From NCBI GenBank assembly GCA_017412115.1, contig JAFPYR010000132.1:1-42972 (forward strand): a DNA stretch of 42,972 nt, read 5' to 3'. Positions 41,781-42,972 of this stretch are shown here, piece by piece. This stretch comes from Bacteroidales bacterium (GTDB lineage: Bacteria > Bacteroidota > Bacteroidia > Bacteroidales > UBA3824). Made by a program: the position numbers and the translations under genes. The first letter of the stretch is position 1. Each line of letters starts with the position of its first letter. The notes beneath the pieces are model-generated. The model did not search any database. It saw only the letters and a list, made by a program, of their open reading frames with translations, and was not told the DNA's origin.

Positions 41781-42095
41781 TTAAATGCTTACTACACCGA
41801 TACCCATAGGAGGTCTAGTTTGTGAGGTCGTGTATTCGCTATCAGTTGTGCCTTTTTGTCGCCTTGGGGTATATTCATCAATCAAGTAATAAGTCTGACA
41901 CTCCAGCCATTCGTTGATTGTATTGTTTAAAACAACTGTAAATCAAACATCGCCTTGTCTGATACCTTATACTTTACCATTGCGCCTTTTAGATTGTATT
42001 TTTTCTAAAAAAGCATCGAATTCACGATCAAATCTCTCATAAAAACCGCTTTCCTTACTCTCTTTGATTGCAGCCCTTAGGTTTTGGATTTTTCT
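41781..42095 (-). pseudogene. Decayed ParDE-type toxin-antitoxin module
   Basis: Reading the minus strand, 42095-41967 encodes the C-terminal part of a ParD-like antitoxin (LRAAIKESKESGFYERFDRE), cut by a TAG upstream. Its stop overlaps an ATG (41980) that starts a ParE-like toxin, MVKYKVSDKAMFDLQLF, which stops after 17 codons (41927). A different frame continues with INEWLECQTYYLIDEYTP (about 41920-41868) and then loses similarity. The antitoxin-toxin overlap and order match intact ParDE loci, so this is a remnant with at least one frameshift and truncation at both ends. Confidence 0.65.
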
Positions 42096-42113
42096 CTACT
42101 CATTCTCGTTGGA

Positions 42114-42165
42114 CCAATACATGGTGGGGAGATATATCTTGGGACATCTCTCTACCATGTATTGG
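42114..42165. repeat. 20-bp inverted repeat at the broken antitoxin end
   Basis: CCAATACATGGTGGGGAGAT (42114-42133) pairs with 42146-42165, 18 of 20 positions, around a 12-nt loop. It lies 19 bp beyond the point where the ParD-like frame is interrupted. A 31-codon minus-strand frame (42247-42152, starting MENVETKRITNY) ends within it and may be part of the same disrupted locus. Confidence 0.7.
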
Positions 42166-42260
42166 ACAGTATTTTAATTTGTTCCGACATCTCATCACAA
42201 CTAACTGTTTTATAATTAGTTATTCTTTTTGTTTCGACATTTTCCATATCGTTGTTTTTT

Positions 42261-42314
42261 CATTCGCCAATATTACAACATTTTTTTCATTCGCCAATAT
42301 TACAACATTTTTTT
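42261..42314. repeat. Two perfect 27-bp tandem repeats
   Basis: The unit starts CATTCGCCAATATTACAACA and ends in seven T; two exact copies. Read on the minus strand each holds TAATATTG, one mismatch from a -7 box, so the duplication may double a promoter. Confidence 0.85.
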
Positions 42315-42367
42315 CTTTTTACAAAATTATTAAGTCTATTTTTTGCGAACAATCCACACACGTCCCA

Positions 42368-42403
42368 AAAACGCCGTCAGCAATCATTATCAACGGCGTT
42401 TTT
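42368..42403. terminator. Bidirectional terminator beside the cysK remnant
   Basis: AAAACGCCGT (42368-42377) pairs exactly with ACGGCGTTTT (42393-42402). On the minus strand it follows the cysK remnant and would be its original terminator. Confidence 0.75.
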
Positions 42404-42426
42404 ATTTCAAATAAACAATCAATCAT

Positions 42427-42549
42427 TTACGCAAACAGATGTGTACTCAAATACCTCAATCCCGTATCGGCAAGAAGCGCAACAATGTTTTTGCCCTTGA
42501 ATTCGGGACGTTGGGCGAGTTGGGTGGCGGCATCAACGGCGGACAAATC
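42427..42549 (-). pseudogene. cysK: C-terminal remnant of cysteine synthase
   Basis: The last 40 codons of a minus-strand frame read [20 protein letters not shown] followed by [17 protein letters not shown] and a stop. This matches the C-terminus of CysK-type O-acetylserine sulfhydrylases (pattern KNIVVxLPDTGERYLSTxLF). Upstream of this the frame continues with unrelated sequence, so about 270 residues are missing. With the terminator at 42368 it marks a deletion or insertion breakpoint near 42550. Confidence 0.75.
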
Positions 42550-42749
42550 GTTTTTTGAAGGCACTCCCGAACATATTTTGCAATGTAAAAATAGCAAAAT
42601 AGGAATGTGGCTCGGAAAGATGTGCGGAACAAACACTTAAATTTTACGCCAACGCCTGACGGAAATCCTCAATCAAATCTTAGAAAAGAAATGTGGTTGA
42701 AAAAGGAAAAAAGTTGGAATGAGTTTCGATAAAATTCAAAAAATCTTAT

Positions 42750-42757
42750 TATTTTTG
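42750..42757 (+). promoter_or_regulatory. -7 box of the AAA-ATPase gene
   Basis: TATTTTTG, 27 nt before the ATG at 42785. The stretch 42550-42749 shows no other feature. Confidence 0.5.
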
Positions 42758-42784
42758 CCCTTGAAATAAAAAACGGTAAGTGTT

Positions 42785-42972
42785 ATGGTTATTCCCGCAA
42801 AAAAAACATATCGACTTTTACCTTACGGCATGAGCGACTTTGCGACGATTCGCAGAACAAACAAATATTATGTGGATAAGACAATGTTCATACCTGCACT
42901 TGAAGAGTTCAACTATCAGATGTTTCTTCGCCCGAGGCGGTTTGGCAAAAGCCTTATGCTCAATATGTTGGG
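42785..42972 (+). CDS. AAA-ATPase-like / PDDEXK nuclease family protein (5' end only)
   Basis: The first 62 codons run to the window edge. They read MVIPAKKTYRLLPYGMSDFA, then TNKYYVDKTMFIPALEEF and FLRPRRFGKSLMLNML. This is the signature N-terminus of the AAA-ATPase-like family (formerly DUF1703-associated), where RRFGKS is the Walker A region and YYVDKT is highly conserved. Full-length members are about 500-570 residues with a C-terminal PD-(D/E)xK domain, and are abundant and often multicopy in Bacteroidales. Only the N-terminal third of the ATPase domain is visible, so integrity of the rest is unknown. Confidence 0.88.
   Translation, partial: MVIPAKKTYRLLPYGMSDFATIRRTNKYYVDKTMFIPALEEFNYQMFLRPRRFGKSLMLNML

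Noticed and set aside
42068..42640. Plus-strand frame of 190 codons
   Set aside because: It runs through the inverted repeat, the 27-bp tandem repeats, a terminator and the reverse of the cysK remnant; the composition is low-complexity and no family fits.

Overview
The window looks like chromosomal DNA of an uncultured, AT-rich gut or rumen Bacteroidales. The evidence is a SusR-SusC-SusD-SusE locus, lipoproteins with Cys lipoboxes, a PBP-type hybrid sensor, and repeated promoters of the Bacteroidetes type (TAnnTTTG at -7, TTTG-like at -33, about 20 nt apart). No rRNA, tRNA or CRISPR array was seen.

Region 1 (1-10.3 kb) is a fructan-use locus resembling the Bacteroides thetaiotaomicron BT1754-BT1760 block. 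It has two GH32 enzymes, an MFS sugar importer, a fructokinase and a convergent periplasmic-binding-protein hybrid sensor. The sensor has no visible ATPase domain. A type II restriction-modification pair sits between the two GH32 genes, bracketed by two near-identical copies of one terminator.

Region 2 (10.4-18 kb) is accessory DNA. Two nearly identical Rpn/PDDEXK-type nuclease genes with variable heptad repeats flank a transglutaminase-like lipoprotein. Next come a DUF695-like gene, a solitary HipB-like repressor with two operator-like sites, and a secreted coiled-coil protein.

Region 3 (18-25.8 kb) is the best candidate for an undescribed system. A structured leader RNA with attenuator-like alternative pairing precedes a tight operon: AHH/HNH nuclease, membrane-anchored GTPase-like protein with a degenerate P-loop, intact dynamin-like GTPase, unknown protein, FRG-domain protein. 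A hairpin closes the operon, and a small ORF and a membrane protein follow. A second leader RNA of similar architecture precedes the transglutaminase-like gene at 11.7 kb.

Region 4 (25.9-39.9 kb) is a glycan locus. A surface lipoprotein and a GH128 enzyme are followed by GH13, SusR, SusC, SusD and a SusE-like protein with three starch-binding-type modules. A matching 75-nt block in front of GH13 and SusC is a strong candidate SusR-dependent promoter.

Region 5 (39.8-43 kb) holds a 201-bp inverted-repeat element, a methyltransferase-like protein, a decayed ParDE module, a cysK remnant, and the start of an AAA-ATPase/PDDEXK gene cut by the window edge.
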